A stretch of 64,000 nt of DNA from Drosophila persimilis (GCF_003286085.1 NW_020825294.1:1860001-1924000), one strand, 5' to 3'; shown: positions 24,066-34,199, counted from the stretch's first letter. The notes: a model not told the origin generated them from the sequence alone. Translations and numbers: made by a program.

Positions 24066-24895
24066 CCAAATCCCCAATGTATAAGAGTTCCTTATTAGTA
24101 TCACCCACACTTTGAAGGATAACATTCAGATTTGATCGATTTCGAAAAACTTTAAGCAATCAACGCCTCAAGTTTTCCATACATTAAATATATTTATTAC
24201 AAGTTTATAAGTAGAATGTGTAAACATATATATGTATTATTGATAAACAAATTTCAAGATCACAAATCAGATTTTCTTTTAAGATTAAATGTGAGCAAAG
24301 TGGTTTTTCGTATCCGACGTACTGCAAAATGACAATAAACTAATGGCAAAATGCATTTAAATGTTCGGAGAGGAATGTGGGAACCTATTTCCAGTGTTTC
24401 ACTATCCCCCTCCTCTATAAAAAGAAGTGATCCAAATGGCCACTAAGGTTTTCATATCATCTATGGGGTAAGGTGGTATTTTGAGCTTAAAGAACTTTCT
24501 AAAATAGTTAAAATTGCTTTTAAAAACAGACTACAGATCGCGTTAAACAAAGAGTACAAATAGAAGTATAGCTAGTGCTCCACTATGCCTGTCCTCTATA
24601 TGGAATAAAGGTGTTGAAAATATGGCCACTTTGGTGTACGTATCTATGGGGTAGGAGTACGTGCAGGTAGGGGTTACAGAGGAGTATAAATATTTGTTAA
24701 AAAAAGTATTCGGGAAAGTGCAGGGTGACGATCGCAACAGTTGGTTCCACATCCACCACCACCAATACACGGACACCAGCAGCAGCTGCCGGACGTCGTA
24801 TAAGAGTGTGTGTGTTTGTGTATGCGAGCGCTACCTCCTTCCCCTTGCAAGACGCTGACTGTATGTGTTGGCATGTGTGAATGTGTTTTCTCCCT
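24066..24895. other. Intergenic region downstream of Cks30A
   Basis: About 830 bases with no supported gene. It must contain the 3' UTR of Cks30A and the promoter of the small gene ending at 23655. Two similar phrases (cactatccccctcctctata at about 24400 and cactatgcctgtcctctata at about 24580) suggest a small internal duplication. Confidence 0.5.
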
Positions 24896-25210
24896 TTAAT
24901 CCTCCATTTTGGGCCGTCGAAAAAGCAGGATATGTGGCTCTGGCTTGTGAATCATATAATGGATCCATCCGCGTGACTGTTGCACACCGATCGATCGCCA
25001 TTCGGTCTCTGTCATCAGATGGGTCTTGGGCACCAGCTTCACCAGCTCCTTGGGCAAGACCACATGTCTGTGCGCACAAATACAAGAACAAACACAAATG
25101 GACTTGAGTATATGTATACATTTACAGTTGCTATCGGGATTCGCACGCACTCACCTATACTCGAATTTCTCATCGTAATATTTATCCGAATAGTAAATAT
25201 CTTTACTCAT
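24896..25210 (-). CDS. Cks30A: Cyclin-dependent kinase regulatory subunit Cks30A, 75 aa
   Basis: Small CDK-binding adaptor; in flies it is needed for female meiosis and for APC/C activation toward cyclins. Exon 1 (25155-25210) encodes [19 protein letters not shown]. Exon 2 (24896-25067) completes the protein through the universally conserved VP(K)[30 protein letters not shown] and [13 protein letters not shown] motifs. Total 75 aa against 74 in D. melanogaster as I recall it. The anion-binding residues and the HxPEPH hinge that controls strand exchange are intact. The promoter at 25553-25659 carries a perfect M1BP/Motif 1 box. Confidence 0.97.
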
Positions 25211-25552
25211 TTTATTGCTGTACAAAAACTGTTGTAGTCCTCCTGAGACGCGCACTTGACCTTGAATTGAAAGTGTGCTGGAATGTCTGAATGCTGATAT
25301 GCTGCAAAGCAAGGGATGCGATGTGCGAATTTTTCAGCTCAAAGTCGGCGTCTTCTTCGACTCCGGGTGAAAGCGCCACTCGATCGTTAGTCTTTCGCTC
25401 CGAAGTTGCAATATCTTCGTATGTTTTCCTTGTGTCTCCGCTTATTTGGAATGTACTTGAATCGTTTTATCACAATTATATTTAGCTGGCAAAGCAAGTT
25501 TTACGTTTTCAATAAATTTTTGACGCGATTTTCAATTTAAGAGACGCGCTCG

Positions 25553-25659
25553 CAGTGTGACCGGGCATTTATTGATAAAATATACCGCCTTATCCTCAGA
25601 AACATACCACAATATACCGTCTCATTTTCAAAAAATACCGTAAATATACTGACGAATTA
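25553..25659 (-). promoter_or_regulatory. Cks30A promoter: Motif 6 array plus Motif 1 (M1BP) box
   Basis: Read on the minus strand, the block starts AATTCGTCAGTATATTT, continues with several GGTAT(A)TTT-like boxes (Ohler Motif 6) and ends in CGGTCACACTG at 25563-25553, a perfect Motif 1 (YGGTCACACTR). Motif 1 is normally close to the start site, so the mRNA should begin near 25550-25530, about 330 bases before the ATG at 25210. The whole block aligns to the Hakai promoter at 34022-34131. Confidence 0.75.
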
Positions 25660-25848
25660 TTTGTATTCAAGATTCGGTTGAATATTACCAGCTAGCTAAG
25701 ACCCTCAGCTCTGAACTTATCGTATTGTTTCATCCGACTATAAAATCAATTTCTTAGAAGGCTGGTTAAATTAAAACTTTGCATTGCTTATAAAATATAT
25801 ACATATAATTCTGCAAGGTGTGTGAGCTAGACGTGGTGGCAAGAAAAT

Positions 25849-25905
25849 CAGTGTTACCGCGGATATTCCGATAAAATATAACGCCTGACCCTCAGAAATA
25901 TACCA
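25849..25905 (-). repeat. Decayed second copy of the Motif 6/Motif 1 block
   Basis: On the minus strand this reads GGTATATTTCTGAGGGTCAG, then GTTATATTTTATCGG, then CGGTAACACTG. Compare the Cks30A block: GGTATGTTTCTGAGGATAAG, GGTATATTTTATC, CGGTCACACTG. The Motif 1 box has a C-to-A change at a core position, so it is probably not a strong promoter now. Confidence 0.6.
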
Positions 25906-25998
25906 AAATGAAATACGAACTTAGACCACTTAAGCACCCTCTATTTAAACAGTGTTACAACTTGAGTTTAACCGCGGAAAATAATAATAAAGAATAAT
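25887..25998 (+). repeat. Left copy of a direct repeat flanking the helicase gene
   Basis: The segment contains AGAAATATACCAAAAT, then CCACTTAAGCACCCT, CTATTTAAA, CTTGAGTT and GGAAAATAATAATAA. It aligns in the same orientation to 31371-31495. The right copy has an extra ~20 bases after ACCAAAAT. The two copies lie either side of the armi-like gene, about 5.4 kb apart. Confidence 0.7.
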
Positions 25999-26453
25999 TA
26001 TTCTTGTTGATCCAACTGCCCAAATCGTCTATGTAGTAGATACCTGGTCGGTGGGGTTGGATTTGGGCATGCGTTTGCTATGGAAGTCATACTGTTTAGT
26101 CTTTTCATTTATTAATGAAGATGCGTGCAATATTTGATTATTAACACCAAGGCCAGTTGGCAGGGAAACGGACATACGGACATCGCTAGATCAACTCGCC
26201 CTTCACGCCGATCAGGAATATAATTTCTTCGGGTGCGTTATCTGCTTCCTCAAGAGTTTACAAAGAATGAAATACATGAAATGCTGAGCACAGTACGTGT
26301 TTTCTGCTTCAAAATTCTGCACGGTGTATACATGAATGCTCCGAGGATGCAGCGGTAGTTTTCCCGTTGAGACAGGCCGTCTACGACTCCCGTGCCCTTA
26401 ATAAGAAAGTTACAATGAAAATAAAGTTATGGCTTTTAGGTATTCGTCATATT

Positions 26454-26459
26454 TTTATT
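26454..26459 (-). terminator. AATAAA signal after the helicase stop codon
   Basis: TTTATT on the plus strand reads AATAAA on the minus strand, 10 nt after the helicase stop at 26470. A second one follows near 26421. The 3' UTR is therefore likely very short. Confidence 0.45.
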
Positions 26460-26469
26460 AATTCTAGTC

Positions 26470-29400
26470 TCAGAACCCAAGTGTTTTCTCGTAAATCTCG
26501 CAATCGTCGTAGTTGTCGGAGGCGACATCTTCATTATCGTTATCATCTGGCAGAAAAGAATTGGGTAATTCACAGCCAAAGTAGGCATTGTTGTTCGCGC
26601 AGAATGTGATGAGATGACGCCAATTGTCGTCGACGCTGAGGAGATGGGGATTACCGTATATGACCAACAAAGCGCGGGCGCGCGATATGGCGACATTCAT
26701 GCGCTTACGGCTACGCACAAATCCAAGGGCCAGGGCGGCATCTTTGCAGAGAAGCGTCTCAGATGAGCGTACGGTGGAAACCAGCATTATGTCGCGCTCC
26801 TGGGTAATATAGATCAATATATATATACATTGCATACTATACAGATTGCGCAAGACTTCATATATGCTCACCTGTCCTTGAAACTCTTCAGTGGAGCCAA
26901 TCTTTGGCATGACAATATCTGTGACCATGAACAGGCCCCTTAACGTCTTCGCCTGTTTCGTATAGGGCGTCAGAATGCCAATTTGATCGGGAGTCACTCC
27001 GGAACGATACAGCGATAAGACCATCAGATAGAGTTCCCTGGCTTCGAGCGGATTGTACCACGAGGGCGAGTCGTTGTCCTGCAGATTCAGCCCCTTAATC
27101 CCAACGAAGCAGACACCGTGGTTACGAGGCATTCCCGTACCCAGTAAGGGCTGCACTTTGGCCAACAAGGTGACTTCTCGGGAATCCTCCTCGGATACCA
27201 CTGGTATCAATTCATCGTCATAGAATAGCTTACTATATGTGGCCATAACCGAGGGCAGGGCCCGATAATTGTGCAAAAGCTTTGTTAGCACAAGGGGATT
27301 ATATCCAGAGCTGTCTGGGTACCCGACCAGGTCCTTGGCATACGGCCGAGTGTTCAGCAGGCGCTCCAGCATTGAGATGCTGAAACCACAGTCACGTCCA
27401 TATCTGCTTGTTATTATAGGCTCCAACTGATGCGGATCACCGGCCAGGATGACCCGACCCCGGTCCTTGGATAGCACAGCCGCGGGCATCAACGTTTCCG
27501 GCTCGGTCGTCTGGCCGGCCTCATCCACAAACAGGTGGGTGAAGTGTCCGCCCGGAAATGACATCTGCATAAAGCTTCCCAGAGTGGCACAGGTGCCGAT
27601 GCTCAAGCGATGGGTACCCATAAACTTCCACTGGCAGCGCAGCTTCAGACCCGAAGGGGTGACCAGCATCTAAACGGGAGCGGGGATTCAGATGGATGGC
27701 GATGGAAGAACGAAATGGACTGAAATGCACTTACGGTGTTCTCAGCGGTTCCATCGGCGCATATGTCCAAGGTCGCGCAGTAGGGCATCAACTCTGGTGG
27801 AATGAGTTCCCTCTCAATCACATTTTGTGAGACGATTCGAATGAAATCGCCAGCGACAAGGGCTTTGCTGGCAATGATACGCTTGGTAATGAGATCCGCA
27901 GCACTGTTCGAGGGTGTGGCCACCAAGATGCGGCAACTAGGTAGGTTTCGTACTATCTGCAGCACCGCCTCCACCAGGGTGACGGTCTTGCCGGTTCCGG
28001 GCGGACCGAAGATCACGTATGGCAGGTTCGTGGCCTCACCCCGCAGGATATTAAAGACGGCTCGCTTCTGAATGCAGTTTAGGGATTTGTTGTACCACTC
28101 CAGCTTCGTGTCGAACAGATACATATCCTCTCCATTAGCGAGGCGCACCTGCAATTGCGGATGATCGCGCTTGACCACCTTGGTGGGGAAGAGGAACTGC
28201 TCGCCCATGGTGGTGACCACTTGATTGATGGCGTGGTGTTGCTTTCTAAGGCAAAATCGGGAGAAATAGAACTCCAGACGGTAGTCCTGGCCATTGTAAC
28301 TCGCCTGGAAGTTGGAATTGAACTTCAGCAACACTCGATCGTAGAGTACCTTGTGTATGATGCCAGAGTAGGTTTTTTTATCGTCCTTCCAGGGATCGGT
28401 GGCATACACGGAATCGCCTACGACCAGCGAGGGCCGACGCTCGGCGAGATTCTCGATTGTGAGGGAGAGATACTCCCCGTCCCGTTCCATGTGGGCCCTG
28501 TCTCTGTCAAAGTTTCGAATGCTAATGAACAATTCAATTTCCTCTAAATGCAAGAAGAAACGGAAGCGCTGCACATAGTTGGCCATGCACAGGGACTCTG
28601 TCGAGCACGGATACAATCTCTCCAATTCATCGAACATTTCCGTTTGCCGCCAGTCTTTCAGGTAGGCATTGCGCAGACTCTCTGGAACTTCGAAGCCGCC
28701 AATGTGGGTTACCACAAATCGTCGTCCGGCATGTATGCTTTCACCGCTAACCACATCCAATGTTTTGTTCCACACTTGTCTGGCATAGCTACGGTTGCGC
28801 TGCTTCTCCGATCTGCCAGAGGCCACAAAACTTTCGGCGGCAACCAGACGAAGCTCTGCTTCGTCGGCCTGCTTTTGTGTGTCGCAGGCAATGATCTTGA
28901 AAAAGCGCGCCACCTTAAAATTATTAAAGTCCAGGGTATATTTCTCCGACCATTCGCCGATGCAGCGGGCCTCCACCTCAAGAATCACCAAAAGGCTGCC
29001 GTCAACAGCAATACTGGTTTTGCCAATTGGCTCGATCACACTCATCTGTGACGTGTGGCCATGGTCTAGCTGGACTTCCAGGAGCTCCAACTTGCGATAC
29101 GTATTGTTTTGTACCTTGACGGTGACCTTTCGTTTCACCCACAGCTCAGTGGTTATGAAGCGGGTTGCGCCAGTGATGATAACCGCCCGATCGTCGCAAT
29201 AGGTCTTCTCTTTCTTGATTCTCAGAAAGCTACTCTCCTGCGGGGTCGCTTTGATGGCGCGAAGCGTGAATTTTGACTGAAAGAGTTAGGATTATTGCGA
29301 AAATTCTTATTTTGTGTTTCTATTCATCCCATCATATTCAACTTACGTAATTACATTCGATGAGATCCGCCAGGACGTAATCGCCCATGTGAAGATCTGT

Positions 29401-30278
29401 ACCAGAGGGGAAATTTTCCCGCAGCAAATAGGCATTGTTGTCAAGAACAGCGAACTCGGGGAAACAGCGCTCCACCCGGCGTTTTTCGTTCGAGAGAATG
29501 CGTGTTGGAAACAACTTCAGCAACTGGAGAATTTCCCCTTGCTTGTCCAAATAGCCATCGTCCAGCTGGACAGCGCACTCGAGTGTCACCATGTCGCCCT
29601 TCTTTGGTACAAATGTCATCTCAACGTTCTCCAGGTCAAATTTTTGACATCCCGAGCTGGTTTCCAGTTCGATGGTGGATGTCTGGCGTCCGATGACGAT
29701 GCCGTGGATGGTACGCTCCTGCGTTTTGAAGTAGGTAGAGTCTTCAAGCTTTAAGTCCTCCATCGCCTGGCTTATCTGAAAAGGGAATGGGACTTCGATT
29801 AATATATTTCTTGTTTTGGGTATGGATAGGATCGCTCGAGTCATACCGTTGAATCTGTGATCTCTTCTCCCCAGTTCTGCTCAATAGTCTTGAGTATCTT
29901 GACCACTTTAAGGGAGTCTTCTTTCCCCTTCTTGTACCCCAAATACTCGACCACTGAGCCCACGACTAGCTGATTATATATATGGTCGGAAGCCTGGCCG
30001 TCGAAGATGATGTACTTATCGATGACACCACCGTTCTTGCTCAGAGAGGTGATGACGCCCTGACGGCTTGAACAGAACTTATCGTCAGGCTCTTCCCCCT
30101 CGCTGTTGTCATTGTCAAGATTGCTTTTGATAATGTTGTGCATGGACGACGACTCTTTTTGCCGTTGCTCTCTGAGCAACTGGAGATCCAAAAAATTGTT
30201 CGTTCGCTCAAACACCTCCTTGTTCCGCTCACGCTCGCGCTCCTCCCTATTCCACCAATAGCGCAGTAATCCAATCAT
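26470..30278 (-). CDS. armi: Armitage/MOV10L1-family RNA helicase, 1176 aa
   Basis: SF1 (Upf1-like) RNA helicase; Armi moves piRNA precursors to Zucchini on the mitochondrial surface and supports primary piRNA biogenesis. Five coding exons join in phase 0: 29847-30278, 29347-29775, 27735-29276, 26872-27669 and 26470-26799, giving 1176 aa, near the Armi length I recall. The N-terminus has the MOV10L1-type OB-like segments (GVITSLSKNGGVIDKYIIF, then NWGEE). The helicase core is intact: Walker A GPPGTGKT at about 711-718, DEAG at about 850-853, motif III GDPHQLEP at about 879, and motif VI RMNVAISRARAL at about 1100. All introns are present, so this is not a retrocopy. D. melanogaster armi is on 3L (Muller D), whereas its neighbours here are 2L genes. 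This copy has therefore moved or is a paralogue. A small cistron ends 26 nt upstream. Confidence 0.85.
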
Positions 30279-30304
30279 TTTTGATTTTGTTTTTCGTTGG
30301 TCTT

Positions 30305-30910
30305 CTACTGTTGCGGCTTCTTTTCCAGGCTCTCGTACATCCAATCCGTTTCGCTGATGTAGCTCAATTCCTTGCGCAAACTTTGCAGACGCTGCAAATG
30401 GCTGTCGCTGGACTCTGCTTGTGACCCGCTTCCGCCCGCAAGCTGCGACTCTGCCTTTTCCGACTGATTCTCCGGTTTCTTTGTCTAGAATACGAAACAA
30501 ACAAAAAGAATTACAAAAAAATGTTCAGGGATAAACATTTTGGACCATTTCTAATATAAGCAGAGGGTAACTTTTTCGTTTCTAAGGCTTCGATCTCGCA
30601 TACTTTCGTATTAAAATGTTTATTTGTTAAGATTCTCTCTTTTTCCCCCTTCTTTCTAGTCGCCATGTCCATGGCGTGCATGGCGACTCTGATCTGGAAA
30701 TGCGTCACCCTGTACTTATTTCTTTTACCGTTCGTTTTTACCTCTCTCTCTTTCTTCCGCTGAGAAACAGCAACAACGTAACGGAATGGCAAAAGCAAAG
30801 ACACAACAACAACAAACCTCTGCTCCGCTGCTCGCGTCTGTGGGAGTTTGTGCACTACCGCTTGATGATGCCTCTTCTTTGATGGTAATGCCGGTCGACT
30901 CGTTAGACAT
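30305..30910 (-). CDS. Small upstream cistron of the armi-like transcript, 90 aa
   Basis: Exon 1 (30818-30910) starts with ATG and encodes MSNESTGITIKEEASSSG to an AGA..GAG|GTTTGT donor. Exon 2 (30305-30484) continues in phase 0 from a TATTCTAG acceptor and ends in TAG at 30305, giving 90 aa. The first two thirds are Ser/Glu/Gln-rich and disordered. The end (LQRLQSLRKELSYISETD, then WMYESLEKKPQQ) looks like a conserved amphipathic helix. I cannot name the family. The helicase ATG follows 26 nt later with no intron or promoter visible between, so the two are probably one dicistronic mRNA. An alternative is that this ORF is only a long regulatory uORF. The helicase frame is also open back to 30484, so an N-terminally extended helicase from another 5' exon cannot be excluded. 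Confidence 0.65.
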
Positions 30911-30918
30911 CGTCTGCA

Positions 30919-31222
30919 AAGCTGTAAAAATAAGAAACCATAAGCCGCGCGAAATTTGAGCCGGCCCCAAAATATAAAAGCACTTACAGTGTCGGCAACG
31001 GAATGTGCACGAAAAGCAAAATCACTTGAAACCCAGAATCTCAATCTAGAATATTCCCAAAAAACAATACTGCGAGGTTGTGACAAAAAGTATCAAACCA
31101 AGCTGTAAAGTTTCGAAATTACAATTACCCGCGCGAAATTCGAGCCACCACAAACAAAAACTTACCAACTGCTTGCCGCCGCAATGCGAAGGAAAAGCAA
31201 AAAGCACTCGAAACTCGTCTTT
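30919..31222 (-). repeat. Tandem duplication of the helicase first-exon region
   Basis: Two ~120-base units, 30919-31045 and 31102-31222, share AGCTGTAAA, CCGCGCGAAATT-GAGCC, ACTTAC, AATG-G-A-GAAAAGCAAAA and CACT-GAAAC in the same order. On the minus strand each unit has a potential exon ending at a GTAAGT donor (30988 and 31166) and an acceptor-like TTTACAG further on. They look like duplicated alternative 5' non-coding exons. Confidence 0.55.
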
Positions 31223-31370
31223 ACGGAAAAAACCTAACAGATCCAGAAGGATCCAATACAGACCGGCGAAGTTCTGGCGGAAAAAGAAAATGGCAAATGA
31301 CAAAACGACGAACGAAGGAGGCACAGAAAACTTGAAATTCGGCACACAATTAAGAGCCAATTTTTCGTCT

Positions 31371-31495
31371 GAGCCCAAGAAATATACCAAAATATACAAA
31401 ATATGCTGAAGAAAATACTAACTTAACCCACTTAAGCCCCCTTTATTTAAAGTGGTTAACCACTTGAGTTAAGCCGCCGAAAATAATAATAATAA
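31371..31495 (+). repeat. Right copy of the direct repeat flanking the helicase gene
   Basis: Contains AGAAATATACCAAAAT, CCCACTTAAGCCCCCT, TTATTTAAA, CACTTGAGTT and CGAAAATAATAATAATAA, collinear with 25887-25998. It starts in the decayed promoter-like block and lies immediately upstream of the likely helicase transcription start. Confidence 0.7.
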
Positions 31496-32164
31496 AAACT
31501 CCTGTAGGTCCATTATATTCTTATCTTATTATCATTTCACCTAAACTGCGCTAATATTTTTCATTCATCATTTTCGTGGAGAGTATTTCAATATCCTCTG
31601 GTCAACAATTGGTTAATTTTTGTCCATGATTAGAAATCATATTCCCAAAATTTAATATTCGGCTATTAGCAAACTAAGACCCACAGCCCTGCCCACATAA
31701 TTGTATCCCATTAATGAATCAATTTTCTACATTATTGGCGTTTTTTTTAGTACTCCCTTTGATTGAATTTTTTCTAAAATAAGGTTTCAACAAAAAAGGT
31801 CGAAATATAAAATATATGATGGTGGTATTGGAAGACTTGTTGCTTGTCAATCGGAGTATAGGCATATTTGTTCACCCATTTTCGTTAATTTAATTTTCAA
31901 ATACTGTTTTACAAGCTGTAAAACATAATTAATAATATATTTTTCACAGAATGACATTCATGCATTTGATCTATTTTCTGTATATACAGCGATATTGCAC
32001 TGTTTTGTTGAGATAGCTTTAAATCGTTTTCTGCATATCTGACAAACATTTTAATTCTATAATATTCTCTTGGTACCTCTTAAATTAATTTAAAATTTAA
32101 ATTATTTAATATAATTAATTAATATAAATACAATTGTTTATTTTATATATTTTGAATATATATT

Positions 32165-32822
32165 TTGAAATACACATGTAACAGTGAGATCTAACAGGAG
32201 TGTGGATACCAAATTTTGCTGCTCTAGCCTTAATAGGCTCTGAGATCTGTTGTTGCCGAACATTTTCGTCCTTTGCGGGTCGGAAAGGGGAGGGGCGAAA
32301 TTTTGAAATATACTTGTGCAGGCTCTTACAGTCTCTCAGATCTAGGCGCTCACTTTTTGCAATAGGCAAAGCCGATAATGAAACACGTGTGTCAGAGAGA
32401 GACAGAGCGAGAAAGAACGAAATTGTTTCCATCATTCTGACTATAATAATTATACGATCTGGTTTAGATCTGGTTCTGCAGTTTAGAAGATATAGTCATT
32501 CTCTACGATTTTGCTTTTTCTGCTTTCTCGTATCTTTGAAATTGTGGTGCCACAGATTTTAGTCCTTTGTGGGGGCGGGGCGAAGTTTTAAAATATACTT
32601 GTAACAGTGACATATCATAGAAGTCTGAATACAAAATTTCTTTGAGCCCTAGGCGCTGATAGGGACGGACAGACAGACAGACAGGGCTCAATCGACTCGG
32701 CTATTGATGCTGATCAAGAATATATATACATTATGAAATCGGAAACGCCTGATGTTACACACATCCACTTTCAACACTAATCTAATATACCCCTCTACTC
32801 ATTTTGAGTATCGGGTATAAAA
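32165..32822 (+). mobile_element. DINE-1/INE-1 (Helitron-like) element
   Basis: Holds the family's diagnostic parts: GGGACGGACAGACAGACAGA at about 32661, GGGCTCAATCGACTCGGC, TATTGATGCTGATCAAGAAT, ACACACATCCACTTTCA and the terminal TTTTGAGTATCGGGTATAA ending at about 32821. Internally the phrase AAATA-AC-TGTAACAGTGA recurs at 32167 and 32590, so it has internal tandem blocks. Non-coding. Confidence 0.85.
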
Positions 32823-32883
32823 AGAGTAAGATGAATATTTCGAATTTGGTGAAAATATTGCACATCATGTTTTCTTTAACATT

Positions 32884-33710
32884 TTAGGCGTCTGCTTCAT
32901 CTACCTTTGGGGCCAGATAGTAACGTATATACCCATAATCCTCAATAGGGTACTCCACCAGCAGAGGGACATCCGGTGCTAGACAAATCTTGACACGATC
33001 CGACAGCGGTGTGGCTCGTGTGAAAGTGTTCAGGTAGCGTCCAGCAAAGGACTGGGTAATGGGTTCATCCACGTCTATGGTGATGTCTCCCTTTGACGTA
33101 TCGGAAAGCTTAATGTTTGCGGAACCCATGTCGCCGTTGGCCGAGAACTTGATGCCCTGCTTGGTGCAGGATATCACCACAGATTCGCTGAACATGCTCA
33201 TGTCTCTGCAGATACGAGCAAACTCGCTGGATGGCATCTGCACGATGCAGGCGTAGTTCGTTTCGGGAATGCCCAAATGATCCTGGTCCAGATTCAGCAG
33301 CTTTAGCTCGTAGTCCGCTGTGCGACTTTTGTTGTCCGACTCGAAACTAAGGAGCAGCTTGTCGGCTTTGTCAGCCGCTGTAAGGGTGACGGCGTCATCG
33401 CCGCTGGCGCTCTTGACGACTTTGGCCAGGGATTTGAGATCCAAACCAAGAGAGACATTTCTATCGCAGCGGTATTTCTCGAAGCCTTCTGTCTGGAGGC
33501 TGAGGGCCACCAGAGAAACGTGAGAATTGTCCATAGACTGCAGCTAATTGGGGGGATATCAAAAATGTATAAATCCTTTGTTGGAATGGATTGTTACTGT
33601 ACCTGCATGCCCGTCTCGGTGCAGTCCAAGGTGCTCTGCGAGATTATCTCTTTGAGGGCGTCCACGATCTTCTTCAGAAGCAGAGTCTCTCCAAACCGTG
33701 CCTCCAGCAT
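32884..33710 (-). CDS. PCNA2: PCNA2, sliding clamp paralogue, 255 aa
   Basis: Homotrimeric DNA sliding clamp protein; PCNA2 is the second fly PCNA besides mus209. Exon 1 (33603-33710) encodes MLEARFGETLLLKKIVDAL and on to GMQ. Exon 2 (32884-33543) begins LQSMDNSHVSLVALSLQ and ends in YYLAPKVDEADA. The interdomain connector and PIP-box pocket region (DQDHLGIPETNY), the conserved MDNSHVSLV and RYYLAPK C-terminus are present. It lacks the Glu-rich insertion of mus209 in the DEPITQSFAGRY region and matches PCNA2 better (LEAR start, SEFARICRDMSMF, YPIEDYGYIRYY). The neighbour on the divergent side is Hakai, which also has the neighbouring CG number in D. melanogaster (CG10262/CG10263). No defects seen. 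Confidence 0.93.
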
Positions 33711-34021
33711 AGTACTTAAATTAATTTAAATATTTTCTGTCAATTTCACAATCGGAAATAAACAAATAGACACGAACAGCTGTTCAGCAAATGATGACAA
33801 CAAATGAGTCTACAAATTTCAGCAACATTGACGTCACAAATGAATATTTTTGTTGAAACTGTGTTTTTGTCAAAACAAAAGCAAGTACTTAAAAGGTGGT
33901 AATCCTAATCAAAATCGATTCATCAATCATAGAAAATTATTTGGGCAAAACCTGAGAGATCTATATAGCTGAGAATATTCCACGGAAGATCAAAAACGAG
34001 GAATATGTAAAATAGATCTTG

Positions 34022-34131
34022 AATTCGTCAGTATATTTGGGGTATATTTTTTAAATGAGACGGTATGTTTCGGTATATTTATGACGGTCGGACGGTATAT
34101 TTTATGGATAAGTCCGCGGTCACACTGTTCC
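34022..34131 (+). promoter_or_regulatory. Hakai promoter: Motif 6 array plus Motif 1 (M1BP) box
   Basis: The block begins AATTCGTCAGTATATTT and has four GGTAT(A/G)TTT-type boxes, including AATGAGACGGTATGTTT. It ends in CGGTCACACTG at 34117-34127, a perfect Motif 1, 72 bases before the Hakai ATG. It aligns over its whole length to the Cks30A promoter on the other strand at 25553-25659. Confidence 0.75.
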
Positions 34132-34199
34132 CAGCTCTAACAAAAAAACAAACGAAAAACACGCAAATTTTCCAAATAAACTGCATTTAAAGTAACCGA

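Larger units (their letters stand above)
25211..26469. other. Cks30A leader/promoter and repeat-rich spacer
   Basis: No coding gene. It holds the Cks30A 5' UTR and promoter, and a decayed second copy of the promoter block (25849-25905). It also has one arm of the repeat that brackets the helicase gene (25887-25998). Near 26160-26250 is a degenerate stretch (CGGACATACGGACATCGC...) resembling DINE-1. Confidence 0.5.
30911..32883. other. Helicase 5' region and repeat-rich spacer to PCNA2
   Basis: No coding gene. It includes two tandem copies of a first-exon/donor segment (30919-31045 and 31102-31222) and the right arm of the flanking repeat (31371-31495). A stretch at 31650-31735 resembles 25672-25752, and a DINE-1 element lies at 32165-32822. 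The end must include the PCNA2 3' UTR. Confidence 0.55.

Noticed and set aside
28155-29051. Plus-strand ORFs of 130-167 aa inside the helicase gene
   Set aside because: Antisense shadows of conserved helicase exons; no conserved blocks of their own.
29841-30500. Reading 30279-30500 as helicase N-terminus (MFRILDKETG...)
   Set aside because: The initial codon is not ATG and the other frame has a proper spliced ORF; kept only as a possible extended isoform.
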